Origin: JABDLF01 sp041609715
GTDB taxonomy: Bacteria > Pseudomonadota > Gammaproteobacteria > Steroidobacterales > JABDLF01
Direction of reading: 5' to 3'
DNA length: 50,114 nt
NCBI GenBank assembly: GCA_041609715.1
Contig: JBFIQI010000004.1
Span: 1-50,114, forward strand
The notes beneath the pieces were generated by a model. That model had not been told where the DNA came from and searched no databases. It was given only the letters and a program-made list of their open reading frames with translations. The position numbers were made by a program, and so were the translations under genes. This document shows, piece after piece, positions 30,991 to 39,996 of the stretch; within the stretch, counting starts at the first letter, position 1; every line of letters starts with the position of its first letter.

Positions 30991-32945
30991 GCGACAATTC
31001 TCTGGGTGGCGTCCGGGTATTGGTTACCCGGCCTGCCGGGCAGGCCGAGGCCTTCGCCGCGGCGTTGGCCGAGCGCGGTGCCAGCAGCCTGATATTCCCT
31101 GCGGTACAAATCGCGGCCCTGAACCCCGGCGCCGTGCGGGAAGAATTGCAGGCCCTTGCCAGGCAACCGGAACCCCTGTTCCTGTTCGTCAGTCGGCCTG
31201 CCGTTGCCCATGGTTTACAAACTGTTACAGATATCTTCGGCGAAGCCGGCATACTCAATACAGCCGCAGTGGGCCGGCAAACCGCTGAACAACTGCGCGC
31301 CGCAGGGTGCAGAAACGTTATTGAACCCGCCAGCGGCAATGGCAGCGAAGCCCTGCTGCGGGCCCTCGAAAGCACCGCGATGACAGATCGGTGCGTGATC
31401 ATTCTGCGCGGACCGGACGGGCGTGAGCTGCTGGCCCGGGAGTTGAGCAAGCGTGGCGCCGCTGTGACCCAGGTATCGGTTTACCGGCGCCTGCGCCCGA
31501 CGGCCGACCCGGCGCCCCTGGCGGAAGCCCTGCAGGAAGGCGCTATTGACGTGGTCACGGTCACCAGTGCGGGCATATTCGAAAACCTGCTCGCCCTGCT
31601 CGATGAACCCGGGTGCGAGCGCTTGCGCGCCACGACGCTGCTGGTACCCTCCCAGCGCGTGGTTACAATGGTGCGTCAACAAGGCGCACATGGACCGGTT
31701 ATCCTGGCCCGGGGAGCCGATGACGCGTCGCTGTTGGCGGCGCTCGCCAAATGGCACGCCGGAACAACCGGGGACAATGCCGATGAGGAACCAGAAATGA
31801 GCGACGACAAGCGCCCCGAGGCGGATGGGCAGGAATCAGGCGCGCTATCCGGCGAGGCCAACTCAAGTGAAACCAGCTCCGCCACCGCTGCGACAGAGGA
31901 CCCGGCACTGCAGGCCGCTGACAAGGTCGTGGTGGAAAAGAAATCCGGCGGCGCGTTGGCCGCCCTGGCCTTGCTCATCGCCCTCGCGGCCAGCGCCGGT
32001 ACAGCCTGGCTGTGGTGGCAGGATCGGTCGGGCCCGGATACCGCGTCGGAACTCGACAGCGCACGCACCGGCCTGCAAGCGGAGATTCGCTCTCTGCGCG
32101 AAGAAATTGCCGGCCTCGATGACCAGTTCTCGGATCTGCTGAGCGACCAGCAAGGCAATGCGCTGAAACTGCGTGGTATCGAAGACCTCAACCTCAGGCT
32201 GCAAAATCTCACCGGCGAGCTGGAATCCATGCGCGGGGTTTCCACCCGCGCCAAACGCAGCTGGGCAATTGCCGAGGCCGCCTATTTTATGCAGGCCGCC
32301 AATACCAGCCTGCAGCTGGGCCGCAATGTGGACGCCGCCATCAATGCCCTGGCCGCGGCCGATGACCGCCTGGCCAGCACCGGAGATCCGGCGCTGATGC
32401 CGGTACGCGAAGCCGTCGCCAGCGAACTGCAGGCGCTGCAAGCGCTCCCGGACACCGACGTCACCGGCATCGCACTCACCCTGGGGCAGCTGGCCGAGCG
32501 GGCTGGTGCCTTGCCCACCCAGGCAGACAACCCCCAGGCCTATGCCACACCCGCAGGCGCCGCTGCGGCAGAAGACAGCTCGGGCCTGGAGCGGGCACGA
32601 CGGGTACTGGGCGAGGCCATGAAAAGCATGGTGACGGTGCGGCGCACCGATCAGCAGGCCACGGCGCTGCTGGCGCCGGAAGAAGAATTCTTCCTGGCCA
32701 GAAACCTGGAGCTGCAGCTGCTCACTGCGCGGCTGGCCCTGCTGCGGGAAGAACCCGAGCTTTTTAACCAGAGCATCGCGACTGCTCTTGTCTGGCTGCG
32801 AGAATTCTTCGATCAGGAAGCATCGGAAGTGGCCAGCACCATCACAACCCTGGAACGGCTCAAGGACACTGCCGTGCGGCGCAGGTTGCCGGATATTTCC
32901 GGTTCATTGACCCTGCTGCGCAATCTGCAGGATGCCGGGCAATGA
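30987..32945 (+). CDS. hemDX: Fused uroporphyrinogen-III synthase (HemD) and HemX membrane protein
   Basis: 652 residues in a single frame. Residues about 1-260 are HemD (RVLVTRPAGQAEAF start; VTVTSAGIFENLL near the end), which closes the tetrapyrrole ring. Residues about 271-652 are HemX: an acidic, Ser-rich cytosolic stretch, one membrane helix at about 320-343, then a long coiled-coil and helical periplasmic domain. In most relatives hemD and hemX are separate. At the junction an in-frame ATG (31797) has a very good ribosome site, GAGGAA, six bases upstream, so a free 382-residue HemX could also be made. HemX may act as a scaffold or regulator of haem synthesis; it is not a proven methyltransferase. 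Confidence 0.92.
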   Translation: MSDNSLGGVRVLVTRPAGQAEAFAAALAERGASSLIFPAVQIAALNPGAVREELQALARQPEPLFLFVSRPAVAHGLQTVTDIFGEAGILNTAAVGRQTAEQLRAAGCRNVIEPASGNGSEALLRALESTAMTDRCVIILRGPDGRELLARELSKRGAAVTQVSVYRRLRPTADPAPLAEALQEGAIDVVTVTSAGIFENLLALLDEPGCERLRATTLLVPSQRVVTMVRQQGAHGPVILARGADDASLLAALAKWHAGTTGDNADEEPEMSDDKRPEADGQESGALSGEANSSETSSATAATEDPALQAADKVVVEKKSGGALAALALLIALAASAGTAWLWWQDRSGPDTASELDSARTGLQAEIRSLREEIAGLDDQFSDLLSDQQGNALKLRGIEDLNLRLQNLTGELESMRGVSTRAKRSWAIAEAAYFMQAANTSLQLGRNVDAAINALAAADDRLASTGDPALMPVREAVASELQALQALPDTDVTGIALTLGQLAERAGALPTQADNPQAYATPAGAAAAEDSSGLERARRVLGEAMKSMVTVRRTDQQATALLAPEEEFFLARNLELQLLTARLALLREEPELFNQSIATALVWLREFFDQEASEVASTITTLERLKDTAVRRRLPDISGSLTLLRNLQDAGQ

Positions 32946-34159
32946 TGCTGGGCATTCTGGTCATTGCAGCGCTGCTGGCGGGTACGGTGCTGGCGCATTT
33001 TCTGATGGCGGAACGTGGTTATGTGCTCATCAATTTCCTGGGTTATACCCTGGAAATGTCGGTGCCCATCCTGATCCTCGCGCTGGTGGTGCTTTATGTG
33101 CTTGTGCGTCTGCTGATAAAGCTTTTGGCGGCGCCCAAAAGACTCGGAGAGGCTGCCGGGCGCATGCGTGATACCCAGGCGCGCAAGCGTCTTAACCAGG
33201 GTCTGATCGAGTTTTCCCAGGGCAACTTCCTGCGCAGTGAACGCCTGTTAACCAAGGGCGTGCGCCGGGCCGACATGCCCCTGGTGAACTACCTGGCCGC
33301 GGCCAGAGCTGCCCAGGCGCAGGGCGCCTATGAGCGGCGCGATACCTGGTTGCGCATGGCCCGGGAACAGTCGCCGGAAGCCACCTCGGCGATTCTGCTC
33401 ACCCAGGCGGAGCTGCAGATGACCGAGCGCCAGAACGAGGCAGCGCTGGCAACCCTGACCGCGCTGCTGGAGAACGACCCGAAGAATGGTCGTGCCCTGG
33501 CATTGTTGGCCAAGCTTTATCAGCGAGAAACACGCTGGACGGAGCTCTGCGATTTGTTGCCGAGACTACGCAAGCAGAAGGCCATGGACCCAGAGACTCT
33601 GACTGCCCTCGAACAACACGCCCATGCCGAAATGTTGCTGGCCTGCGGCCGCCAAGCCGACAAGGCGAAGGTCGATGCATGCTGGCAGGCGGTTCCCAAA
33701 AACCTGCGCAAGGCAACGCCTGTCGTCAGGGCTTACGTGGTGGCGCTGCGTGACGCCGGCGATCACAGTGGGGCCGAACTGCAGGCGCGCAAATCTCTTA
33801 AGGCTGCCTGGGACGACAAGCTGGCCATTGTTTACAGCACCGTCGAGGCGGACGGCGCCCGGCAGCTGAAACATGCCGAGAAGTGGCTGCGGCAACATGG
33901 CGAAAACCCGGCCCTGTTGCTCACCGCGGGCCGCCTGTGCATGCGCAACGAGCTGTGGGGCAAGGCGCGCAGTTATCTCGAAACCAGCATCGCCATCCAG
34001 CCCTCGGCGGACGCTTACCAGCTGTATGGAAAACTCATGGAGCAGATCGGTGACGAAGATGCTGCCGCCATTGCCTATCGTGCGGGCCTCGACCTGGTAA
34101 CTGAGCCGGTGACCGGCGGCAAACTCGCACTGGCAGCGCCATCGCAGGGTGACGCCTAG
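32942..34159 (+). CDS. hemY: HemY, haem biosynthesis-associated TPR membrane protein
   Basis: 405 residues. Two N-terminal membrane helices (about 3-22 and 40-62) are followed by a HemY_N region and tetratricopeptide repeats facing the cytosol or periplasm. The motif MAERGYVLINFLGYTLEMSVP is typical of proteobacterial HemY, which is not the protoporphyrinogen oxidase of the same name. It overlaps hemDX by four bases and completes the hemC-D/X-Y operon. Its TAG overlaps the stop of the convergent reductase gene through a shared CTAG. Confidence 0.93.
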   Translation: MMLGILVIAALLAGTVLAHFLMAERGYVLINFLGYTLEMSVPILILALVVLYVLVRLLIKLLAAPKRLGEAAGRMRDTQARKRLNQGLIEFSQGNFLRSERLLTKGVRRADMPLVNYLAAARAAQAQGAYERRDTWLRMAREQSPEATSAILLTQAELQMTERQNEAALATLTALLENDPKNGRALALLAKLYQRETRWTELCDLLPRLRKQKAMDPETLTALEQHAHAEMLLACGRQADKAKVDACWQAVPKNLRKATPVVRAYVVALRDAGDHSGAELQARKSLKAAWDDKLAIVYSTVEADGARQLKHAEKWLRQHGENPALLLTAGRLCMRNELWGKARSYLETSIAIQPSADAYQLYGKLMEQIGDEDAAAIAYRAGLDLVTEPVTGGKLALAAPSQGDA

Positions 34160-35202
34160 GTCTGGGCGCTGGCCTCGATAGCCGCCTGCACCCGCGGCGA
34201 ATATTCGAACGCATCGAAAAACAGGCGCTCCTCCACCAGCCCTGCGCCGGCGAAATCGTCCCGTGCCGCATCGATCATGGCTGGGGGCCCGCTGAGATAA
34301 ATATCGAACTGGTCGAGCCTGGCAATATCCGCCAGGACCGCAGTGTGAACCACGCCCGTGCGACCCTGCCAATCATCACCCGGCAGCGGTTCGGACAATA
34401 CCGGCACATAGTCCAGGGACGGATGCTTTCGCAGCAGATTCTGGATCAGAGCTTCCCGGTACAAATCACGCCGTGAGCGAACGCCCCAGTAAAGGCTCAC
34501 CGGCCGCCGATCCTGACGATGCAGCAGATCCAGCAGCATGGACTGGATGGGTGCAAATCCGGTACCGCCCGCTACCATGAGCAGGGGTCTGGCGGAGTCA
34601 TGGCGGACATAGAAATTGCCCAATGGCCCCATCAGTCGCAACAGGTCCTTGGCCCTGAACTCCTCGAATACCTGGCGGCTGAAACTGCCCCCCGGCACCC
34701 GGCGCACGTGAAGTTCCAGCAAATCCGCGTCATGGGGCGGATTGGCCATGGAAAAACTGCGGTGGTCGCCGTTTGCGAGCAGGAAGTCGATGTACTGGCC
34801 GGCACGAAACGGTAACGGCCCTATAGGAGGCAGCTTTACCTGCATGCCCATGACATCGTGGCTCAGCTTATCCAGGCGTTCGATCCGACAGGGCAAACGC
34901 TTGAGGGGCGCGACGTCTGCGCTGCTGACCAGCACCGTCTCGATCTCGCTGGCGCGCAAAACCTCTGCCTGGCACATGAGCAATTTGCCGGCGGCCTGGT
35001 CAGCCTCGCCGAGCCCCAGGGGCGGGCCGTGTCGATACAGCACCTCGCCCTTTCTCAGGGTCGCAATGCAGGCCATGCAGCTGCCCGACCGGCAGCTGTG
35101 AGGCAGATTGAGCCCTCGCCTGAGCCCTGCCTCCAATATCGTTTCGCCTTCCTGGACTTCGATTTCGAGGTCGCCGGGTTGTATGGTCACAGTCTGGTTC
35201 AT
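34156..35202 (-). CDS. [2Fe-2S]/FAD oxidoreductase, AscD-like (CDP-6-deoxy-delta-3,4-glucoseen reductase type)
   Basis: 348 residues from ATG 35202, the usual length for this family. Domain order is ferredoxin, FAD, NAD. The plant-type iron-sulfur ligands are C37, C42, C45 and C77 (HSCRSGSCMAC ... LLMCQ). The FAD site is RSFSMANPP and the NAD site GGTGFAPIQSML. Such reductases pass electrons from NAD(P)H to a partner; AscD works on dideoxysugars, but in most proteobacteria the true partner is unknown, and no sugar genes are nearby. An in-frame ATG at 35292 lies inside the divergent gene and is rejected. The site before 35202 is weak. Confidence 0.88.
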   Translation of the reverse strand: MNQTVTIQPGDLEIEVQEGETILEAGLRRGLNLPHSCRSGSCMACIATLRKGEVLYRHGPPLGLGEADQAAGKLLMCQAEVLRASEIETVLVSSADVAPLKRLPCRIERLDKLSHDVMGMQVKLPPIGPLPFRAGQYIDFLLANGDHRSFSMANPPHDADLLELHVRRVPGGSFSRQVFEEFRAKDLLRLMGPLGNFYVRHDSARPLLMVAGGTGFAPIQSMLLDLLHRQDRRPVSLYWGVRSRRDLYREALIQNLLRKHPSLDYVPVLSEPLPGDDWQGRTGVVHTAVLADIARLDQFDIYLSGPPAMIDAARDDFAGAGLVEERLFFDAFEYSPRVQAAIEASAQT

Positions 35203-35222
35203 GGCACGAGTGCAGCACGCCG

Positions 35223-36128
35223 ATGGCACAGCGCGCAAATAACGCTCATCTCCTGATTGCGGGTTGCGGTTACGTGGGCCGCGAGGTTGCAAGGCAATAC
35301 CTGGCTTTACCGGGCCGCGACCATCATTTCATCACGGGCACGGCCGGATCAACCAACAGTCTCGACAAGATCGCCGCCCTGGGCATCGAGGCGCGCCGTC
35401 TCGACCTGGATGCACGAGCCGAGCTGTCGGCGCCCCTGGACCCGTGGTCACTGCTTTACATGGTGCCGCCAGGGCGCACTGGACCGGGCGACCAGCGCCT
35501 GGGCCGTCTGCTGAGACGCATTGCCAGCAATCCGCCCCAGGTCCTGGTGTACCTGAGTACCAGCGGCGTATATGGCCACCGCAAGAGCAAGCTCACCCGC
35601 GAGAGCGATATCCCCACACCTGCCACCGAGCGCGCCCGGCGGCGTCTGGATGCCGAGTCCCGTATCCGGGCGTTCGCGCAGGACCATGGGGCCAGATGGA
35701 TCATACTCAGAGTGCCCGGTATCTATGGTCCCGGCCGGCTGCGCCTGGAGGCCATCGAGCGCGGCGAACCCATTTTGCGGGAACAGGACTGCGGGCCCGG
35801 CAACCGGATTCACCGCGACGACCTGGCGGCCTGCTGCCGGCAGGCGCTGATTACGCCGTTCCAGGATCGCATTTTCAACGTCTGCGACGACGATCACGCC
35901 AGTAGCTGCGCTTTCACCCTGGAAGTTGCCCGGCAGGCCGGCTTGCCGGCGCCACCGCAAATTTCCCTGGCCGAGGCGCGCCAGCAATTCAGCGCCATGC
36001 GGCTAGCGTTTCTGGAAGAAACCCGGCTACTGGACAATACCCTGATGCACGATCAGCTGGGGGTGACGCTTCGCTACCCCGACCTGGCCAGCGGCATCGC
36101 CGCCAGCCTCGAGGCCGCCGGGGACTGA
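35223..36128 (+). CDS. SDR-family NAD-dependent epimerase/dehydratase-like protein (YeeZ type)
   Basis: 301 residues. The Rossmann motif is GCGYVGREVA near the N-terminus. YLSTSGVYGHRKS carries the serine and the tyrosine position of extended SDRs, but the typical YxxxK is replaced by VYGHRKSK, so catalysis is uncertain. RVPGIYGPGRLRLE is the usual later block. The family includes YeeZ of E. coli, with no settled function. The gene diverges from the flavin reductase gene with only 20 bases between the two starts, so promoters must lie inside one or other gene. Confidence 0.85.
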   Translation: MAQRANNAHLLIAGCGYVGREVARQYLALPGRDHHFITGTAGSTNSLDKIAALGIEARRLDLDARAELSAPLDPWSLLYMVPPGRTGPGDQRLGRLLRRIASNPPQVLVYLSTSGVYGHRKSKLTRESDIPTPATERARRRLDAESRIRAFAQDHGARWIILRVPGIYGPGRLRLEAIERGEPILREQDCGPGNRIHRDDLAACCRQALITPFQDRIFNVCDDDHASSCAFTLEVARQAGLPAPPQISLAEARQQFSAMRLAFLEETRLLDNTLMHDQLGVTLRYPDLASGIAASLEAAGD

Positions 36129-36146
36129 TGGAGCGAGGCGGAGCTG

Positions 36147-36791
36147 TTAGCCCGTAGGCCGGCTGCGCACGCTATCGAGCCACTCCAGCATGGGCTCCCA
36201 GTGCTCCCAGTCTCGATAGGCGATGTACTGGGGCAGCTCGAAAATGCCCAGGCCCCGGGTGTAAGCCCGCACATAGTTCTGAGCCTCGCGCAGCGCCGCC
36301 ACGTAGGCGACCCGCTCGCGCACCAGGTACTCGTGCAGGTCATCCCAGGCCAGAGTGTTTTCCTTGACCCGGTTGCCCACCAGGCCCAGCCGCGCCTTAT
36401 GGCCGGCGACCCGGCCAGTCTCGCGCAACTCCTTGATGAATCTGCGCGAGGCGTGGATGTCGATGGTGGACGCCAGCACCGGGACGATGACGGTCTCGGC
36501 ATGTCGCAGCAGTGTGGTGAGCTCGTGACCATGGGAGCGCGCCGGGGCATCCATGATGACCACATCGGTGGTGCGCGGCAAACCTCTCAGTCCATGCTCG
36601 AAAGCCGGCAGGCCATGGATTTTCGGGCGGTTTTCCGGTCGCATGGACAGCCAGTCAAGGCTGGAACCCTGAGGGTCATAATCTGCGAGGGCCACGTTGG
36701 CGCCTTCGGTTGCATAATATGCGGCCAGGTTGGTAGCGATGGTGCTTTTGCCACAGCCTCCCTTGGCGTTCATAACCATGATATGGCGCAT
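36147..36791 (-). CDS. Orphan ParA/MinD-type ATPase
   Basis: 214 residues from ATG 36791 with GGGG seven bases upstream; an in-frame ATG at 36833 is less likely. The deviant Walker A motif is KGGCGKST (residues 10-17), with both signature lysines, and Walker A' is DYDPQGSSLDWL. There is no ParB or parS-like repeat next to it, so it is not a plasmid or chromosome partition pair. Orphan ParA proteins position chemoreceptors, carboxysomes, pili or other cargo. The real cargo is unknown. Confidence 0.88.
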   Translation of the reverse strand: MRHIMVMNAKGGCGKSTIATNLAAYYATEGANVALADYDPQGSSLDWLSMRPENRPKIHGLPAFEHGLRGLPRTTDVVIMDAPARSHGHELTTLLRHAETVIVPVLASTIDIHASRRFIKELRETGRVAGHKARLGLVGNRVKENTLAWDDLHEYLVRERVAYVAALREAQNYVRAYTRGLGIFELPQYIAYRDWEHWEPMLEWLDSVRSRPTG

Positions 36792-36921
36792 AACAACCCC
36801 TTTTGTTTGTCTGGTTGAATCGGGGTCAATCAACTTAGCCCCATCGCTCAGAAAAGTCTAATGCCTGGCATCCTGCCGCGTCGGCCACAGCGTCCCCGGG
36901 CGTCGCGGGCCGGCGCATCGT

Positions 36922-36927
36922 TATAAT
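36922..36927 (+). promoter_or_regulatory. Candidate -10 box for the CoA-binding protein/dapF unit
   Basis: A perfect TATAAT lies 51 bases before ATG 36979 in the gap shared with the divergent parA-like gene. No clear -35 hexamer is at the standard distance. Confidence 0.45.
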
Positions 36928-36978
36928 GGCCACAGGCCGGACTGCCGGTTTCCCTCTATAAGTTGCCCAAGGCCACCC

Positions 36979-37410
36979 ATGAGCTTCAAAAATCTTGCTG
37001 ATCCCGACCTCCGGAGCCTGCTCGAGAAGGCCCGCACTATCGCCGTTGTCGGCCTGTCCGCCCGCGCCCATCGGCCCAGTCATGGTGTGGCTCGCGCGCT
37101 GCAAGCTTTTGGCTATCGCGTGATCCCGGTGAATCCCACCGTGGCGGAAGTGCTGGGCGAACCGGCCTTCGCCGACCTGGAGTCGGTGCATGCCGCCGGC
37201 ATCGCCATGGACATCGTGGATGTATTTCGCTCCCCGGAGCATGTCCCGGCGATTGTCGACAGCTGTATTGCCCTGCAGCTGCCGGCACTGTGGCTGCAGG
37301 AGGGCGTTATCGCCCATGAGGCCGCCGAGCGCGCAAGCCAGGCCGGAATTCTGACGGTGATGGACCGCTGTATTTACAAGGAACATGTGCGCCTGATGGG
37401 CAGTCACTGA
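36979..37410 (+). CDS. CoA-binding domain protein (YccU type)
   Basis: 143 residues, a single Rossmann-type CoA-binding domain. Key segments are TIAVVGLSARAHRPSHGVARAL, IPVNPTVAEVLGE, VDVFRSPEHVP and ALWLQEGVIAHEA, ending with the conserved VMDRCIYKEH. The fold is that of the nucleotide-binding half of succinyl-CoA synthetase alpha subunits, standing alone. The function is unknown; it could bind CoA or acyl-CoA. It is followed two bases later by dapF and is probably in the same transcript. Confidence 0.9.
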   Translation: MSFKNLADPDLRSLLEKARTIAVVGLSARAHRPSHGVARALQAFGYRVIPVNPTVAEVLGEPAFADLESVHAAGIAMDIVDVFRSPEHVPAIVDSCIALQLPALWLQEGVIAHEAAERASQAGILTVMDRCIYKEHVRLMGSH

Positions 37411-37412
37411 GC

Positions 37413-38252
37413 ATGCATATCACCTTTCGCAAGATGCACGGGCTGGGTAACGACTTCATGGTGATCGATGCCCGGACCGGGGTTGTCAACATCGACGCGA
37501 AGCGTATTGCCGAGCTCGCCGACCGGGGCACTGGCGTTGGTTTCGATCAGTTATTGCTGCTGAAGCCCGCACGCAGCGACGAGGCCAGCGCCAGTTACGA
37601 AGTATTTAACGCCGACGGTTCCCGGGTGGAACAGTGTGGCAACGGCGTGCGCTGCCTCGCGAAGCTGGTGGCCGGGACCGGCAACGCTGACGGCGCCCTG
37701 GTGGTGCTCGAGGGAATTGCCGGCCGGATCGGTGCCGAGGTCCTCGACGATGGAAACGTCCGGGTGAACATGGGCGAACCCGACTTTGCGCCTGCCTCGC
37801 TTCCCATGGAAGCGGATGAGTGCGCTGACCATTACACGCTGGCGCTGCCCGGCACGCCAGACACCATCGAACTGGGTGCGGTATCCATGGGCAATCCTCA
37901 TGCCGTGCTGCTGTGTGAGGAAGGCTTGCGCACAGTGCCGGTGGCGATCCTGGGCGCAGCGATTTCTTCCCATCCGCGCTTTCCGCGCCAAACCAACGTA
38001 GAATTCATGCACATAAGCGACCCGCAGCATGTGGAATTGCGGGTATTTGAGCGCGGCGTGGGCGAAACCCGTGCCTGCGGCAGCGGCGCTTGCGCTGCCG
38101 TGGCCGTGGGCCGTCGCTGGGGCCTGCTGGAGCAAACGGTCCAGGTCAGCTTGCCGGGCGGCATACTGGAAATTGACTGGGACGGGCCGGGGCAGCCGCT
38201 TTACATGAGCGGCCCGGCCGAGGAAGTATACGAGGGAACCATCGAGCTATGA
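37413..38252 (+). CDS. dapF: Diaminopimelate epimerase
   Basis: 279 residues. It converts LL- to meso-diaminopimelate for lysine and peptidoglycan synthesis. The two catalytic cysteines are C75 (QCGNGVRC) and C222 (ACGSGAC), both intact. The start HITFRKMHGLGNDFMVID is typical. It overlaps the DUF484 gene by four bases; dapF-DUF484-xerC is a widely conserved gammaproteobacterial order. lysA and lptM, often upstream, are not here. Confidence 0.97.
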   Translation: MHITFRKMHGLGNDFMVIDARTGVVNIDAKRIAELADRGTGVGFDQLLLLKPARSDEASASYEVFNADGSRVEQCGNGVRCLAKLVAGTGNADGALVVLEGIAGRIGAEVLDDGNVRVNMGEPDFAPASLPMEADECADHYTLALPGTPDTIELGAVSMGNPHAVLLCEEGLRTVPVAILGAAISSHPRFPRQTNVEFMHISDPQHVELRVFERGVGETRACGSGACAAVAVGRRWGLLEQTVQVSLPGGILEIDWDGPGQPLYMSGPAEEVYEGTIEL

Positions 38253-38968
38253 GTACGCAGCTGAAGACCCGCAAGATCATCAAGGGTGGCATCTCGGAAG
38301 AGGCGATCGCCCATTACCTCGAAAGTCATCCGGAGTTCTTTGAGCGCCACGGCGAACTGCTGTCGCAACTGCGGGTGCCGCATCTTTCCGGGGGACCAGC
38401 CACCTCGCTGGTGGAAAAGCAGGTGGAAATCCTGCGTCAGCGCAACCGCAAACTGGACGCCCGGCTGATCGACCTGGTGGAAGTTGCACGCATCAACACC
38501 GAGGTCTCCGATCGCATCCACCAGTTGGCGGTGCGTCTGCTGGCTCTGGGAGATCCCCGGGAAATTATTGAGGTGGTTGAAGCCAGCCTGCGCGAGGATT
38601 TTCAGGCCGACATGTCCATGATTGTGCTGTTTGGTAAACGAGAAGATTTCAAGGATCTCACACGCACGCATTTCTTCCGCAACATCACCCGTGACGATCC
38701 CGCCATTCGCGCTTTTGCCACTTTTATGGCCACCGGCAAGCCTCGCTGTGGGCACCTGCGCGATGCCCAGCGCAATTTTCTGTTTGGCAAAAATAACAAC
38801 GAACTGGGTTCGGCGGCGCTGATCCCCCTGGGAGACCATGCCAATATCGGCCTGCTGGCCATCGGCAGTCGCGATGAGAATCATTTCAACCCCGCTATGG
38901 GCACGGAGTTTCTCAGTCGCATTGGCGAACTGGTCAGTACCGCCATTGCAGCCAGCCTGGACCGCTGA
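38249..38968 (+). CDS. DUF484 family protein (GAF-like)
   Basis: 239 residues. The N-terminal block AIAHYLESHPEFFERHGELLSQLRVPH, a coiled-coil stretch, and a GAF-like domain with AALIPLGDHANIGLLAIGSRD are the family hallmarks. The function is unknown; it always travels with xerC. It overlaps dapF and is followed 24 bases later by xerC. Confidence 0.93.
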   Translation: MSTQLKTRKIIKGGISEEAIAHYLESHPEFFERHGELLSQLRVPHLSGGPATSLVEKQVEILRQRNRKLDARLIDLVEVARINTEVSDRIHQLAVRLLALGDPREIIEVVEASLREDFQADMSMIVLFGKREDFKDLTRTHFFRNITRDDPAIRAFATFMATGKPRCGHLRDAQRNFLFGKNNNELGSAALIPLGDHANIGLLAIGSRDENHFNPAMGTEFLSRIGELVSTAIAASLDR

Positions 38969-38992
38969 ACCGACGGCGTTCGGGCCGCGCAC

Positions 38993-39892
38993 ATGAATAC
39001 CGAACAATCCGCCTGGGTCGGGAAATTTCTCCACCACCTGGCTCGGGAGCGGCGGCTGTCTCCTCACACCGCGGCCGCTTACCGGCGGGACCTTGCCAGC
39101 CTGGCGAAATTCTGTGCCACCCACGATATCAAGGCTTGGCAGCATCTCGACAGCCAGCATGTACGCAGTTTCGCAGCCGCCTGTCATCGGGCCGGCCTGG
39201 GCCCGCGCAGCATCCAGCGCCGCCTGTCGGCGGTGCGCAGCTTCTACAGATACCTGCTGCGCGAGGGCCAAACCACCAGCAATCCCGCCCAGGACGTCAG
39301 TGCGCCCAAGGCCGCCAGGCGGCTACCCAAAACCCTGGATGCCGACCAGATGACGCGCCTTATCGAGGTCAGCGGAGATGATCCCCAAGTGACCCGCGAC
39401 CGCGCCATGATGGAGTTGTTGTACTCATCGGGTCTGCGCCTCGCCGAGCTGGTCTCGCTGGACCTGGCGGCGGTGGACCTGTCAGACCGCACAGTGCGCG
39501 TGACCGGCAAAGGCAACAAGGCCCGCATCGTCCCCGTGGGCAGCCATGCGATTGCGGCGCTGCGGGCGTGGCTCAAACAACGGGCAAACCTTGCCGGCAG
39601 CGGCGAAACCGCGCTGTTTGTGGGCAAGCGAGGGTCGCGCATCAGCCCTCGCACGGTGCAGGCGCGCATCAAGCACTGGGCCAGGGTTCAGGGTATTGAC
39701 GCCAGAGTCAGCCCGCACATGTTCAGGCATTCTTTTGCCACCCACGTACTCGAATCCAGTGGCGACCTGCGTGCGGTGCAGGAACTGCTGGGGCATGCCA
39801 ATATCAGCACCACCCAGATCTATACCCACCTTGATTTCCAGCATCTTGCCCGCATTTATGACGAGACCCATCCGCGTGCACGCAAGCGCTGA
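38993..39892 (+). CDS. xerC: Tyrosine recombinase XerC
   Basis: 299 residues. It works with XerD at dif to resolve chromosome dimers. The catalytic set is complete: R149 (GLRLAEL), K173, H242 and R245 (HMFRHSFATH), H268 (LLGHAN) and nucleophile Y277 (TTQIYTHL). The N-terminal SAM-like domain spans about 1-100. It is the chromosomal housekeeping recombinase, not a sign of a mobile element, as shown by its position behind dapF-DUF484. It is followed by the hslVU operon. Confidence 0.97.
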   Translation: MNTEQSAWVGKFLHHLARERRLSPHTAAAYRRDLASLAKFCATHDIKAWQHLDSQHVRSFAAACHRAGLGPRSIQRRLSAVRSFYRYLLREGQTTSNPAQDVSAPKAARRLPKTLDADQMTRLIEVSGDDPQVTRDRAMMELLYSSGLRLAELVSLDLAAVDLSDRTVRVTGKGNKARIVPVGSHAIAALRAWLKQRANLAGSGETALFVGKRGSRISPRTVQARIKHWARVQGIDARVSPHMFRHSFATHVLESSGDLRAVQELLGHANISTTQIYTHLDFQHLARIYDETHPRARKR

Positions 39893-39917
39893 TAACTGAA
39901 TTTACCTCCGCGACGGG

Positions 39918-39970
39918 TACAATGTGCGGCTCCCCGGCGCAAGCCGGGTGGCCAGCGGGGCCGTGGCCCC
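39918..39970 (+). promoter_or_regulatory. hslVU upstream region: -10 box and two leader hairpins
   Basis: TACAAT at 39918-39923 is a candidate -10. It is followed by a perfect stem CCCGGC/GCCGGG with a GCAA tetraloop (39933-39948) and a second stem GGGGC/GCCCC (39957-39970). They would sit at the 5' end of the hslVU messenger. E. coli hslVU messenger also has a stabilising 5' stem-loop. No convincing sigma-32 promoter was seen at the usual spacing. Confidence 0.45.
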
Positions 39971-39996
39971 TTTGATCGGGAATTCGAGGCAATAGC

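Noticed and set aside
35203..35292. N-terminal extension of the flavin reductase
   Set aside because: It lies inside the start of the divergent SDR gene, and the ferredoxin domain begins at 35202.
38993..39892. Tyrosine recombinase as a sign of an integrated element
   Set aside because: It is XerC in its standard dapF-DUF484-xerC context with no attachment sites, so it is a housekeeping gene.
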